The notes under the pieces are model-generated. The model made no database searches, had not been told where the DNA came from, and saw nothing but the letters and a program-made list of their open reading frames with translations. The position numbers and the translations under genes were made by a program. Positions 42,801 to 47,745 of a stretch of 64,000 nucleotides of DNA are shown here, in pieces; the first letter of the stretch is position 1; each line of letters starts with the position of its first letter. The DNA comes from Lepidonotus clava (Eukaryota; Annelida; Polychaeta; Phyllodocida; Polynoidae): assembly GCA_936440205.1 (NCBI GenBank), contig OW387139.1:35366378-35430377 (forward strand), written 5' to 3'.

Positions 42801-44017
42801 TAATAGAGTTGGTGTGGTGTAAGGTGGCAGAAAGTAGCGTGTTTACAACCACACCCGTTATGCCTGGATTACGGCCGACGCCGTCACCTTTGGGTCGAGT
42901 GGCATCGATCGGCGATCCCCATCCCCGCCATGTGGAGTGCATCTTTACGCTGCGTCAATTAAATCCCCGCAAAGTCCACGTGTGGTTTGGCCAGGTAGTA
43001 ACACATCCAATTTACCTTAACAGGAGCCATAGACCATGGTGGTTAAGAATAACGGAGATATAAACATTAGATTAATGGTTATGGCTCCACTTTCTGATGG
43101 AAAATTTCACAATAATTATCTAAAGTCTTTTTTTCTTCTTTTAGTGGGATAATGCAAACCTAACTTATCAACACAGACACGTGTCGGTTGAAAGCCCCAT
43201 GCAGTAGATTAAACCAATATCTCATTTTATAGATAAAAACCTGTGCAAACACAGTGTAATTGTATAACGCTGCCGCACACTGCGCTAAGCAAACGCTGCA
43301 AAACCAATATTACCTACCAGCCTACGATAGTACGGTTACTGTTTATTTGTAAAGATGCGCGTTGTGTACTGTACAACAACTGTCTTGGGGGCGGGTAGTG
43401 TAACACAATATGGTAACCGTTCACAAGAATACTCAACCGCCACCACCTGTACACTGCAAAGTCCTATAGAAGATTATCCTTCATATTCAATGGTAACCTT
43501 TCATAGCTCTCAGTTTCTGTTAGATGTATTGCAATTGATTAAATTAATGACAATTTCCATGTATAGATCTGCTCTGGTCGACAGTATAGTGGTGCAGATC
43601 GCGAAAGAAATTATAATCTGACCTTCATACATATATGCACTGGAGAAGGGATTTACAACCTCAGGCCAAAAATGAGTTGCACTGATGAATTTGTTTTGTA
43701 CATCGTTTGGGCTAACAGAGTAGGGTAGACACCGACAAAACAGCACATAAGAATATGAAAAAAACTGACTTACTTTCTATTATTATCGACGTCCTGTTGT
43801 CTATTTCGTTGCGGCATATCCTCCAGAGACCAGAGTGATGCCTGGTAACATAAGATTTGGTAGAGTTCCTATAGACTCCCCCTGGAATTTCCAGGATAAC
43901 CCAGTAGTCTGTTGCAATAGAGATCATCAATAGCAATATGCCAAAGACAGTAAAACCTGTCAAGACGTACAGAATCCTCTGTTCAGTTTCGAATTTGCTT
44001 CTCGACGGATAAGCCAT
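3613..44017 (-). CDS. Voltage-dependent calcium channel gamma-like subunit (claudin/PMP22 superfamily), four exons
   Basis: The CDS is a join on the minus strand of 43774-44017, 7068-7148, 4524-4661 and 3613-3866. It totals 717 bases, or 238 residues plus stop. Every intron has GT..AG ends (donors GTAAGT, GTAAGT, GTAGGT) and every junction is phase 1. The protein has helix 1 (about residues 14-36), a first extracellular loop with ATDYW, an N-glycosylation site (NST) and the family signature GLWRIC, helix 2 in exon 3, helix 3 across the exon 3/4 junction (VSAEVLVSSV), then helix 4 (YGFSFYFMWIVF) and a basic tail SRKRKGARAGSKK. The loop spacing and the S-x-E in helix 3 resemble CACNG1/CACNG6 more than the stargazin group, and no C-terminal TTPV is present. 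The known family role is as an auxiliary subunit at the plasma membrane modulating calcium channels. The 36.6-kb intron 1 is the least certain part, because exon 1 could belong to a neighbouring paralogue. Confidence 0.72.
4524..4661 (-). CDS. Gamma-like gene, exon 3 (helix 2)
   Basis: 138 bases between acceptor TGCTTTCAG and donor GTAGGT, phase 1 at both ends. It encodes a potential glycosylation site (NYS, formed across the junction), the hydrophobic helix SFSIIALVLMVIGHMFAFYS and the basic loop LREPRYMFKR that leads into helix 3. Confidence 0.72.
4845..4974 (+). repeat. Partial copy of a CAGGGG(C/T)GGATCCAG-ended element
   Basis: It starts CAGGGGTGGATCCAGG, followed by a long G run and a TATATCAAA..TTTCCCGG segment that parallels the fuller copy at 50618-50801. 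The right end cannot be placed. It lies in intron 2 of the gamma-like gene. Confidence 0.45.
4986..5372 (-). other. Open stretch in intron 2, unassigned
   Basis: An open minus-strand frame of about 130 codons in intron 2 with a balanced composition and one hydrophobic segment (TVLSAATVTIVVAHVIAG). I do not recognise a family. It may be a chance open frame or a relic exon. It abuts the CAGGGG-type repeat fragment, which supplies the downstream part of the frame. Confidence 0.2.
6566..6805 (-). pseudogene. Possible relic or extra exon of a gamma-like paralogue
   Basis: A minus-strand open frame within intron 2 of the gamma-like gene. The stretch AVSLEIILTV resembles helix 3 of the gene (VSAEVLVSSV) and keeps the S-x-E pattern. 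Ten residues later HPVAFSWLFGF resembles HPKGAYYLYGF at the start of helix 4. The frame stops soon after, before a full fourth helix, and the exon 3/4 intron is absent. It may be a decayed paralogue exon or an alternative 3' exon. The similarity was judged by eye only. Confidence 0.3.
7068..7148 (-). CDS. Gamma-like gene, exon 2 (extracellular loop)
   Basis: An 81-base exon between a TGTAG acceptor and a GTAAGT donor, phase 1 at both ends. It encodes EYCTMLKLFPTKEEVKK and following residues, the charged second half of the first extracellular loop with its cysteine. It is too short to stand out as an open frame and is supported by splice sites, phase and loop position. Confidence 0.65.
7149..13999. 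other. Intron 1 of the gamma-like gene, proximal part
   Basis: No gene is supported here. Many short open frames exist on both strands (for example 9124-9527, 10664-10861 and 11540-11894), but none carries a recognisable domain. I see no RNA gene or complete mobile element before the Gypsy insertion. Confidence 0.4.
14004..14950 (+). repeat. 5' LTR of the Gypsy element
   Basis: Starts TG and ends CA, with the same length as the 3' LTR. The first 200 bases hold short tandem repeats built from GTAAAGAACGAATA-like units, arranged as two larger copies. A promoter block follows, then AATAAA at 14354-14359. The remainder is rich in CGAA/CCGAAGG words. Confidence 0.93.
14207..14337 (+). promoter_or_regulatory. 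LTR promoter: ETS-like sites, CRE, E-box, CCAAT, TATA
   Basis: In order: several CCGGAA sites (14207-14275), the last fused to a cyclic-AMP response element as CCGGAAGTGACGTCA (CRE at 14273-14280); the palindrome GGTCACGTGACC (14287-14298); CCAAT (14307-14311); TATATAAA (14330-14337). This is a compact RNA polymerase II promoter. It is duplicated in the 3' LTR 12594 bases downstream. The factors named are inferred from consensus sequences. Confidence 0.65.
14952..14968 (+). other. Probable primer-binding site
   Basis: TGGTGGCAGCGGTGG starts right after the 5' LTR, as expected for a tRNA primer site, which begins TGG to pair with the tRNA CCA end. I cannot assign the tRNA. Confidence 0.55.
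15027..15977 (+). CDS. gag: Gypsy gag
   Basis: Structural protein of the retrotransposon particle, about 316 residues from the ATG at 15027. The middle part resembles Gypsy Gag (FEGWINQFEEYATLGRW and a following helical region). Near the end is a single CCHC zinc knuckle, C-H-H-C-x4-H-x4-C, preceded by a basic helical stretch. The final bases overlap pol, which lies in a different frame, as in family members that make Gag-Pol by frameshifting. Confidence 0.88.
   Translation: MATAAVFEQMDSDVAFKEGGEEKGGTKTETKGEDTTIMGRQFNFMGTSTPTDEQNVRAQQQQTGQEGASLKKFSLRPEKYDGKPDFEGWINQFEEYATLGRWTAEEKAAMLFLSLTGTARMYFVRLPDRERLRYSARVDALRRRFGQEKDTCNALQELAGLKRVKNQTAKELADNARRLASRAYFSNDYASQEKAALHAFQAAVGEDLQLKCAEKGCKTLEEAVEVVEIQERYSRRLLRAVKPEEDANTQIMALNGKLEEMMKELAEEREARRQATARREAFKKRKEDLECHHCHQKGHFARECSQRQGNGQSPSQ
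15896..19588 (+). CDS. pol: Gypsy pol (protease, reverse transcriptase, RNase H, integrase)
   Basis: A 1230-codon open frame. Protease has FLVDTGS near residue 63. Reverse transcriptase runs from about residue 390, with FCIDYRKLN and the catalytic YLDD near 489. RNase H has DTDASD near 636 and RTDNSAVSWL. Integrase has an H-H-C-C zinc module near 870-905, then the D,D,E triad (AMDVSG, HSDQG, YIERS near 936, 996 and 1032) and a GPY/F-type module (FPWIGPALIVK) near 1177. No chromodomain is visible. The N-terminal residues of this open frame lie inside the gag overlap. Confidence 0.93.
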   Translation: MSSLSPEGPFRKRVFPASGKRTVAVAVSAGPPSGAAREVVGMGECGLYVAGTVGENVVRFLVDTGSMISLLSERLWREWGRKREELDGYEGRLCSVDGSPLRCYGCTNLPVKLGTRVLKWTFMVADIGRDEGILGNDFAVKYRLTVKPHASAIFLPAEGEGEGERIPGVEQRTDGIRAVTVGGQVVRIEKTTEIPPLQVTRVTVVARMDIRQGGQLAVITGAGLPMGLEVIPGTVTLGEENEVWVANRGTESAKLETGGVLGEATFVQEVRGVGSEAKEPPGALVEMIGEAKKDLTTKEGEELEKAIMAREQMFATSKHELGRTDLVQHRIKTGDQMPIKQRVRRYPATRREEERALVEDMLNLGIIQESGSAWSSPTVLVKKKDGGTRFCIDYRKLNQATKVDAYPLPRIEDSLNTLGGSLFFCSLDLASGYWQVEMAPEDQEKTAFVTQGGLYEFKVMPFGLVNAPATFERLMERILRGIVWEECLVYLDDILVFGPTFKVTLERLVRVLDRLNAAGLKLKARKCKLFQKKIPFLGHVVSFNGIEPDPEKCRQVTEWPIPRDLHEVRAFVGLCSYYRRHINGFTELAAPLYELATKEEPFVWSARRQEAFDAMKKALTEAPVLGFPEEEGQWWLDTDASDVGTGAVLSQEQRGEERVIAYTSKTLESNERKYCTTRKELLAVVRALKHFRCYIYGQRVIVRTDNSAVSWLQRSKEPMGQAARWIEIIDSHDVSFQHRPGRKHGNADALSRYPCKQCGEEHENTEQVRVVTRARGYEPGWSPQEMRAAQRRDRDIGPIVARMEKDADRPGWEAISPESRETKILWRQWERLSLRDGVLHRKYWELEGHGWRNQLVVPRGERAKLVREYHGGAAGAHLGVARTTALLEQGFYWPGLREDVRKECRECDCALLKKGRGRREPLHQYIVGEPMERLAMDVSGPYPVTKRGNKYCLMVGCYFTKWLECFPIPDQKATTVANKLVEEVVARYGAFRELHSDQGTNFESEVVAQVCALFGIHKTRTTPYHPRSDGYIERSFRTLGCCLKASCRATGREWDEMVPLVMMSYRATPQASTGVTPNMMMLGRQTMMPRQAIYGRPLGPEEEPRRVSDYVESLEEGLVAAYREARTGLKRAAIHQKHEYDGKVTRREYHAGELVWVHDTVVDRDKGTKLRFPWIGPALIVKVLDRGRVVVRKKRGKPGGVVHVDRLEPYRGHAAPAWMVADQQGYEAAQ
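19589..20531 (+). other. Spacer between pol and the accessory ORF
   Basis: About 940 bases without a long sense frame. Several antisense open frames exist but look like by-products of the base composition. The segment ends in the promoter-like block before the accessory ORF. Confidence 0.5.
20506..20566 (+). promoter_or_regulatory. Internal promoter inside the Gypsy element
   Basis: A GC-box/KLF-like CCACGCCCAC (20506-20515), a TATAAAAGG (20532-20540) and an initiator-like TCATTCT about 30 bases downstream (near 20562) have the spacing of a core RNA polymerase II promoter. It lies about 180 bases before the accessory ORF. This is unusual, because LTR elements normally rely on the LTR promoter and splicing for downstream genes. 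Confidence 0.55.
20746..23256 (+). CDS. Gypsy accessory ORF with two C2H2 zinc fingers
   Basis: 836 codons from the ATG at 20746 (A at -3); the frame stays open a little upstream. The N-terminus has two C2H2-like fingers, C-x4-C-x10-H-x4-H and C-x2-C-x12-H-x4-H, within the first 60 residues. A long low-complexity middle rich in E, P, R and S follows, with basic patches such as KKKWKKVKK, then a compact, helix-prone C-terminal part of about 150 residues. There is no signal peptide, membrane helix or furin site, so it is not an envelope protein. I do not recognise the family. A nucleic-acid-binding or second structural role is inference only. Confidence 0.75.
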   Translation: MSGQCWEGHCHGKEFKHLAKHIKGQHDGLRKQYYMCPVCSSRAYSTHQDWRKHMTESHEGNLQRGMPKQDPLLRLEYAAAFALDPKGRPPYTSFATGDETAARVANMERDYAVRHPEGFQPPERAVDKEAPERPRRQIRIPYYPRASRGSEDSDAEQLEQVATEEGSEADEAGEGAQAAKAAGKGPLAEVAERSTPTRRSPRRAAKGVRKEDTESPRSASRAVVNPKPLLTPDQISGLVQSRIKKLNAQGEPREPRGRGLPGRGKGRTSTPTPKPGCSGIPPGAEVVELVSSSDDQRPKVKKEEEPLAFKRPPTQGCPTEEPSRKKKWKKVKKVPRELEEGTSSDQSESGRSMSARSDRSLIIAESSSTGELGPSQPETSTGVKRTTGLEPPCSDAQFTMMTVHKKSVIYESRHPRYPGYLKGTMNREGSFRGYHEARSDRELEDSIREAQGGRLVEREALYLGRFLREMAERQGLKPSGRVEKVKYVRHAARPEDTASTASTQPLFSTPTPTKADSPLEKMVCKQPIVPPPGLKRMRDITVAPDTPETRAAVDNLTRASLGSSFFGSQGSEETPGPPSPERMGSPPGPDTPLKDEDKHGRALQPRVVIHRLQMPAAQSMDEEVEDSEDMELGQAETRGYEPEKQELDESGADSVFGSIGTEMPTAGPSRETPRLKLLRTQAVHQVLQGHFPVTARAVRDWDAEKAIRVQLTWPPREVRGMTAKTRAMASASMAFLMALETGRKPETFEEAMAQFPTAALGPLTREFPGVDQLVNEHNRTVQLAQTLVMHKNEDQLDDLLKATREAEKQSGMVDQLLELPAREERLLLPIRRQEEG
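23257..25836 (+). other. Long 3' region of the Gypsy element, function unknown
   Basis: About 2.6 kb after the accessory ORF. The open frames here (for example 24661-25086 and 25154-25459) are short and show no family motif, so I do not call genes. Confidence 0.45.
25837..26241 (+). repeat. Array of eight hairpins with a common ACGACC loop
   Basis: Eight short inverted repeats surround a conserved hexamer, ACGACC (once GCGACC). Loops start near 25841, 25864, 25945, 25977, 26053, 26085, 26191 and 26223. Stems include GGGTC/GACCC, GAGAATC/GATTCTC, GGACC/GGTCC and GAGCC/GGCTC, so the stems change while pairing is kept. They come as four pairs, a short stem followed by a long one (up to 12-13 bp), repeating every 100-140 bases. 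This looks like structured RNA in the 3' part of the element transcript. Confidence 0.75.
26583..26597 (+). other. Probable polypurine tract
   Basis: A purine-rich run, GAAGGTGCGGGAGGG, directly precedes the 3' LTR, the usual place for plus-strand priming. Two pyrimidines interrupt it, so the core is probably GGGAGGG. Confidence 0.5.
26598..27544 (+). repeat. 3' LTR of the Gypsy element
   Basis: 947 bp, matching the 5' LTR at all but about one position, with the same promoter block and AATAAA. It is followed by the GTAG target duplication at 27545-27548. Confidence 0.93.
27549..30868. other. Intron 1, no gene recognised
   Basis: AT-rich sequence without supported genes. A minus-strand open frame near 29568-29858 is proline/glycine-rich, and the word GGAGGTCCCC occurs twice in it (about 29580 and 29640), suggesting an old repeat. 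I cannot place its ends. Confidence 0.4.
30869..31443. repeat. Host segment H, empty copy
   Basis: About 575 bp, nearly identical to a second copy that is split by the Ngaro-like element (33252-33327 plus 38203-38705). It includes a (TA)n run near 31097-31141. In this copy the target site is uninterrupted: GATATTT, ATT (30942-30944), CTTGTTC. Confidence 0.85.
31444..33248 (+). mobile_element. Inverted partial copy of the Ngaro-like element
   Basis: 1.8 kb that is the reverse complement of about 36255-38056, so it shows the first part of the neighbouring element in the opposite orientation. It contains a full gag frame (31576-32583) and the beginning of the RT frame (32779-33249). It differs from the full copy at only a few positions. 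It stops abruptly and is bounded on both sides by copies of host segment H. It is a fragment. Confidence 0.88.
33252..33327. repeat. Host segment H, filled copy, left part
   Basis: Matches 30869-30944 and ends at the Ngaro insertion point. The right part resumes at 38203 and continues to about 38705, where the two copies of H diverge. Confidence 0.85.
33325..33720 (-). repeat. Ngaro 3' terminal repeats B1-A2-B2
   Basis: B1 (33626-33720) and B2 (33325-33419) are near-identical 95-bp repeats starting ATTTACGTCGCAGC on the plus strand. A2 (33443-33624) lies between them and matches A1 at 38020-38204 except for about one base. The A2/B1 junction carries ATT at 33626-33628, the same trinucleotide found at both outer borders. 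Confidence 0.85.
33741..34691 (-). CDS. Ngaro-like tyrosine recombinase
   Basis: About 316 residues, overlapping the end of RT in another frame. The catalytic tetrad of the phage-integrase family is readable: the first arginine in FRTLLRVGHTVRSEH, then THSLRRGG giving H-x-x-R, and the nucleophile tyrosine in CIYKYIRPS near the C-terminus. It replaces the DDE integrase of LTR elements and inserts a circular DNA intermediate by site-directed strand exchange. The start codon is uncertain. Confidence 0.87.
   Translation of the reverse strand: MLTRFLNFAEKISLKRRVVTLKKAAVGENTQKLRRMQWKCYLKVCKKFHWAPYKCDSNQGCLYISYISKFMKASSVINYYQAVIYYHNVKAKPVAGWSDVNIKMVVKGIKNSKFCEVDSKEPLKEKHLEMLYRKVDWSDQLGILIYIVIVFLFRTLLRVGHTVRSEHMLLRKNVMFHKWGCIVKVTSSKTKKPGQVHEIPINRLENKRVCAVYLLEKLFKIHPKSRDDPLFSTDKIGYLSYTMVNKQFKQMLSNSKIKGNFSTHSLRRGGTTDLYNKGASLTYIKERGQWSSDCIYKYIRPSISDKINYDKFLSLR
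34555..36723 (-). CDS. pol: Ngaro-like reverse transcriptase and RNase H
   Basis: 722 codons; the first residue shown is a non-ATG codon and the frame is open further upstream, so the true start is unknown. The first about 200 residues are unassigned. Reverse transcriptase follows, with GNIRPITDCS, VDIKSAYRAVPI and the catalytic NYLDDFIVIGS. RNase H then shows VSDSSMRGFAVYMGSDW, ELFPIMRGLQEW, YTDNTQ and NLVADTLSR. The pattern is that of DIRS-order polymerases. The end overlaps the recombinase frame. Confidence 0.88.
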   Translation of the reverse strand: MVDDDSCCISNIIPSIGTIGTRRYFASPGSSPGQSTDTADVTGSRVESTQAVLVQEEENVNRQGKFVQNIEILADSSYLTVDRDGVEDLVDIYPKFEKIPSGSSRDIKYFENNLLVSARSPSGQTVNVFEKCARGECTCEYYINGALAQLRPCRFEYLLSLGSNECKNRFRPMVDGITDGFKIVDDTVPSGGLSYDCRNYNSLFEGDNRKKMDKIIGKELAEGYLKIVKEKPACIHSMGAVPKPDGNIRPITDCSMPEKISVNNFCENIIEEFKYKSVDNVVALLNPGDYMAVVDIKSAYRAVPIYPDHQKYLGIRWEINDKTEYIQDSRLAFGLRLGPMYFNEISEFIYHILSDIYGIQTVNYLDDFIVIGSSLEEATWAQQVVIRVLRYIGFHISWGKVTPPAQVCTYLGLEIDSIKMEIRLPKEKLEKLKNLVCKYRQKATIGRKELESLGGLLSHCAHVVDGGRIYCRRVYNLYKVLLNNNLKAIKIGQACRDDLNWWEKFLENFNGKKQIEYKEFPYPMVSDSSMRGFAVYMGSDWRAGSWDNSIDFPESECKHIIPAPTDIVYNKENINELELFPIMRGLQEWLSQLVGHSINIYTDNTQVFHMIRKGISCNPTCMSWLREIFWICKIYRVRLVPHYINTKNNLVADTLSRILYFKSEDAVKKCILGANLCCANAIFKFCRENKPEKARCDVEKSRCRGKYPEIAEDAMEMLPKGM
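36919..37926 (-). CDS. gag: Ngaro-like gag
   Basis: 335 residues from an ATG. The N-terminus is MSKKKNFCRNCQSRH, with two CxxC-like cysteines. The middle is acidic and serine-rich with lysine clusters. The C-terminus has a CCCH-like finger (CFRF..GCYGKC..H) followed directly by a CCHC knuckle (C-x2-C-x4-H-x4-C). It is presumed to bind the element RNA. RT follows after a short gap. Confidence 0.85.
   Translation of the reverse strand: MSKKKNFCRNCQSRHVAPTGKRCNRLEETATGGSDGLSGDDGGGIEMGKSPSGNFPAAIQSPSKAGTQVLNDRMGVMEKNISKLVGAVNRLAEKQEASNVPSRDDSDDDSDGWIEVSPRKSRPKTKKRGKVQSSPKPVSPAAESSSDESSRSSDRSASPTKEKGKTKKYAQKLYCKSGDKPKNVEEVLLVGLKTIERLILDKKDPLPAVKHVKLLTEKASKRLYTFDTFNQYDISVRERAGRLGHDEFGNFDQEEIMSSFSFDNTFKAGVSSKSGGGYKGKQSQGSGRSYSEKICFRFNSDSGCYGKCNLNHACIICEKKGHSKKDCVRVSSDKK
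38020..38204 (-). repeat. Ngaro 5' terminal repeat A1
   Basis: About 185 bp matching A2, rich in regulatory-looking words such as TGACGTCA (near 38142). It is the upstream end of the element and probably carries its promoter. Confidence 0.8.
38203..38705. repeat. Host segment H, filled copy, right part
   Basis: Matches 30942-31443 with few differences, mainly in the (TA)n run. The two copies diverge after CCCGTTTCTATATTT. Confidence 0.85.
38706..42402. other. Intron 1, distal part, no gene recognised
   Basis: No supported gene. Diverged internal duplications are visible. A segment around 39160-39205 (AACATTAG..AGAAATATA..GGCAATTTCCTTGTG-like) recurs near 39834-39877, and the word ACAAACTGTAGAAA occurs near 39798 and 39895. 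These point to an old repeat unit of unknown type. Confidence 0.4.
40486..40565. repeat. Short direct and inverted repeat
   Basis: CTTGATAATTCAATAA occurs twice (about 40495 and 40548). CTGTTTGTCT near 40487 pairs with AGACAAACAG near 40511, giving a 10-bp stem. Function unknown. Confidence 0.5.
42403..42540 (-). pseudogene. Possible exon or relic of a gamma-like paralogue (helix 3)
   Basis: A minus-strand open stretch reading RPPVLIIGYALCFFSLETVY. It resembles the helix 3 segment of gamma subunits, with RP before the helix, then LC and S-x-E. A splice acceptor (GCCTCCAG) would join it in phase 1, the phase used in the four-exon gene. No following helix 4 exon was found. It lies just downstream of exon 1 and could be an alternative or paralogous exon. 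Judged by eye only. Confidence 0.3.
43774..44017 (-). CDS. Gamma-like gene, exon 1 (start codon, helix 1, GLW-C loop)
   Basis: The ATG lies at 44017-44015 and opens MAYPSRSKFETEQRILYVL. The exon ends in a consensus donor, GAAA|GTAAGT, leaving one base of a split codon. It encodes the first membrane helix and the GLWRIC motif that defines the claudin/gamma family. An ATG further upstream in the same frame is possible but has no family support. Confidence 0.75.
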
Positions 44018-44125
44018 TTTGCTGAAGTTTGACAAGTGCCTAGTGTCATGCGACCAAATGATATCAAGTTTCACTTATGTGTGTGTATCATTGCATGCTT
44101 CTGATTTCCTATCAGATATGGTTCA

Positions 44126-45420
44126 ATGAAGATGAGTGAAGAAAATCCTACGATAAACGACGCACACTGTAGAGACTCCTTGTATAATTCTACCTCCTCC
44201 AGGATGGGAGTTCTTTGTCCTCCTGGACGGAAGTTTACTCAGTGTGTATGTATTCTGGGCGGTTACATTGCACAGGAGGAGCGGCTGGCGGCGTCTGCTC
44301 CAGTACAAAGTCCCAGCCCTTACCTTTCGCCATCCAGGGTCTCCGCGGAGGGCTGGTGTCGGGGGGAGGCGGTGAGCCACGTTGTCCACCCACCAGGAGG
44401 AGCAGCAGCAGCAGCAGCCAGGGCTAAAACAGTGTCTGGAGGAGGAGGGTATAGGCCAGTACCGCTACCCCCACTGCAGTCTCACGCCTCACCCCAGTCG
44501 TATGTGGGTGTGCACCTGTAGTGATTGGTATAAACTAACACCCCAGCAGCAGCCACTGTGCACTGCGCCGCCCAATACCTACCTACCACAATGCACGATC
44601 CAATGCCTCACCACTGCCTCCAGGGGTGGTAAATGTGCCTCACTTCAATGGGTTTTGCCCCCTCTTTGGTGTGCACGTGGCACAGGTAGATGGATGAGCA
44701 GCTCTGATTATTAACACCTATGACTCGGCTCTATAAGTATGACCTCCTGGCAGGGTCGTCCAGGTAAGCCTTGGTAAGCTCCACCTTCCCACACTGGGGG
44801 GAGTTGTCCGAAGGTGTTAGCAGGAGCTGCAGGATGGATGGGTAAAGAAGGTATATCATATATCCGCACCCTGGAGGAAAGCCTTCAGCAGATCCATCTG
44901 CTATTGAACTGGCTTCGCTCCACGGTTGTCAACAACAATAACAAGACACATCCAGGGCAGGACGGCCGTCCCTTCTCTCGTCTTCAGCGCACGTGGAGGG
45001 TCTGGTGGCTGCTCCAGCAGGAGGTGAGCGGGGCCACGCCTGGAGGAGGGCAACCACAACAACAGCAAGCAGCAGGCAATTACTACTATCCCAACAGCAC
45101 AGAAGGCAGGCAATGCCCGGAGAGGCAATCAGGGCAACGCTATATTGGCATCAGCCAATCGATCACAACTGCATGCATACGCCGCTCCTCCAGGGCCGAG
45201 GTGTAGGCCTACCGGAGGCTGCCTGGAGATATAGCTATAGGGGGACCTCAGCCAGGGATCCGTTCTGTTTTACTCCCCTATGGATCTTGGGCAGCGTTCA
45301 GCGACATGACATCATCCGGCCCTGTCCTGGTTTTGAGACGGGTCACGACACAGCCTTAATTGGGCTCAGCAAACGGCCGCCTGTCAGTCTCCCCGTGGGA
45401 CAACTCTTCATTCTGAAGCA
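44126..45420. other. GC-rich low-complexity region upstream of exon 1
   Basis: Several overlapping open frames on both strands reflect GC-rich, CAG/CAA-repeat-like sequence (for example GCAGCAGCAGCAGCAG near 44402). None shows a domain. The position just 5' of the gamma-like gene makes a promoter-proximal island possible, but no core promoter is clear. Confidence 0.35.
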
Positions 45421-47745
45421 TTAAAAGACAAGAAAATGAAAATTGTGATCAAAAGATAAAGAAATAAAAAAAAAGTGATCAAAACGTTTATCGCCGATCA
45501 CCAATGCTATAATCAACAATACGATGATTGGCCGGCTGCCAGAAACAAATGTGTGGTTAACTATACGATTATGATTCGCTATAGTAATATACATGTTTAT
45601 AGTGGTCAACCAGTAAGCCGTGTCACATCCTATTGATCTAGGCGCACGCTTTATATAGTTGTTTGCTCCCGTAACTTATTCGAGCAGAGCGTTCAGAGAT
45701 TTTTTCAGGGGTTCAGGGCAAGACCAACTCGGAGTTGGTGGCGAATGGGTGGTGGGGGGAAAGAGTAAGACCAGTAGACCGGTGGCGCGGAAAGAGGACT
45801 GGGGGAGCAGAAGAGTGAGTTGGTAGAGGGGAGCGACTCAGGGTGATGGGGTAGAAAAAGAGCAGCTCGTCTACTGAAGTTTATTAATATCCACTGAGGC
45901 CAGGGCCTACAGACGAGGCCGGCCGAGGGGAGGGGTGGGGTCTGGGCTTGAGGGGCCATCCAGGGTGGAGGAGAGGGGATGGGGACTTGGGGCAGGGCTG
46001 GGGGGGGTGGGGATGAGGGTGGGGCTACAGGGGCGGCCGGGTGGTATTGTGGTCGGGTGGGAATGCTACTAGCCTGGCAACATAAAGAAATGGAGTTACA
46101 AGGTGTATGGACGGACGGGCATAAACAGAGTTATCTCAGAACAATGACTCGGAGGATTCTGACTGCATCTGACATTCCTGTCAGAAATGGAAAGGTTGGG
46201 GTCATCGAAGTGCTGGGGTCAGGAAAGAAAATGGAGGAAAAGAAATTGAAGGTTGAGGTTCAAGCGTGGGCAAATATAAAGTTGGGAGGAAGATGTCAGT
46301 ATAGGAGGCATAGGGGTGGGGAGCGAAGGGCACTGGAGCAGAATGATAAACAAGGACCAGAAGATTGCTGGGCTATCAGGTTTAAAGGTAGAGGTGAGGG
46401 CTGATAGTTGACAGGGAGCGATCAAAGTAACCACATAAGCGGTAAAAACATTATTCACCATCAAACACAGTAAACAATCTACCGACAATAAGTCGCGTTA
46501 GGTTCATTCAAAGCTATGGCTTTTGATATGATATAAGTTAATAGAAAACTATACACAATTTATTATTCAAACGCTTGATCAAAATAACTATGAATTGCAC
46601 ACTTATAGTCGGATGCTTGCTACATTTCCAGCAAAAAAAGCTAGCCTATATCATCCTGGCTTTGTATATACATGTTACCTTCACCGCCGGATGTATTAAT
46701 ACACGTATGACCGGCTGATGACAGTTCCCGTCAACAACTTCCGTTTCGTGACCCCTCCACTCAACATGCTGATCACACAGATCTATATCACAGTCGAAGC
46801 ATTGTGCCAACTTTGCCACGTCCCCAACTAAAACTGACTTTATTTTTACATCATATTTATTCTATAATTCAGAAAATATCTGATCGAACACCAACTCACA
46901 TCGCATTGTTTTCTTAAATAATTAATTGTTTTGTTCCATTTATAACCTGTGGGAATGTCACATATATATGCATGGCACGCTGTCGTTCATGAATCTCTAC
47001 GAATTTGATAAACTGCTGTTTCAAGGTTTTCAAAACCGTGTCACAATGATGATAATTAGACAGTGCTGTGATAACACTATATGACCATATGGAATGTATT
47101 GCAGAATAGTAACCAGGAGCCTGACATGAATAAGATACCACATGTCGGTTTATACAGTGCATGCGTGGTAAGATGATTGGTTTGATTTCTGAAGCAGTCT
47201 AAGCCCGACATAGCACTGTGCTACTGGTATTTATAGAAAATTAGGGCAGGATACCAGCTCAAAGCTATCTATTCACGATGTACTACTAAAACCGTTGGGA
47301 TTCTCGATGTGTTTATAGGAACGTAATTCGCCCTATAATTTGGTTTGTGCGGCACCAACTTAAGCTAAAAATTGAAGATAAATGGTAAATTGTATAACAG
47401 TAATGAAAATATTTACTGCCGTGTGGTTTTCGAAATCGAAATGTAAGGGAATTTGAAATTAATTCCAGAGCAACTCTTGATGGATGGTTGTGTGAAAATG
47501 TATGCGACGGAACTGCAATAACAAGTGCATGTATCGGGATTTACATTGACGCTATTATGATACACTACAGATGCGACCCTTACCAATCCAGCAATACTAT
47601 CTATGTAACTTTCTTATTCTCTTATATATGCAGCCGGTATTGCACAATATCCCTGGTACCAATCTAAACAGTGGATGAAATCCAGAACCTTTGGACAAGT
47701 GGGTAAGTTTTTACAGACTGAAAACTACCAGCCGTACCCGATCTC
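45421..47745. other. Intergenic stretch, partly G-rich
   Basis: 45700-46400 is strongly G-rich on the plus strand, including a G-run cluster at 45977-46035. The rest is AT-rich. No supported gene; the open frame at 45979-46404 has no recognisable domain. Confidence 0.35.
45977..46035 (+). other. Potential G-quadruplex cluster
   Basis: At least six runs of three or more G with short spacers within 60 bases, enough for one or two intrastrand quadruplexes on the plus strand. Confidence 0.5.

Noticed and set aside
43510-43746. Second exon of a short gamma-like gene right after exon 1
   Set aside because: Possible acceptors do not match the phase of exon 1, and the similarity is limited to a few residues.
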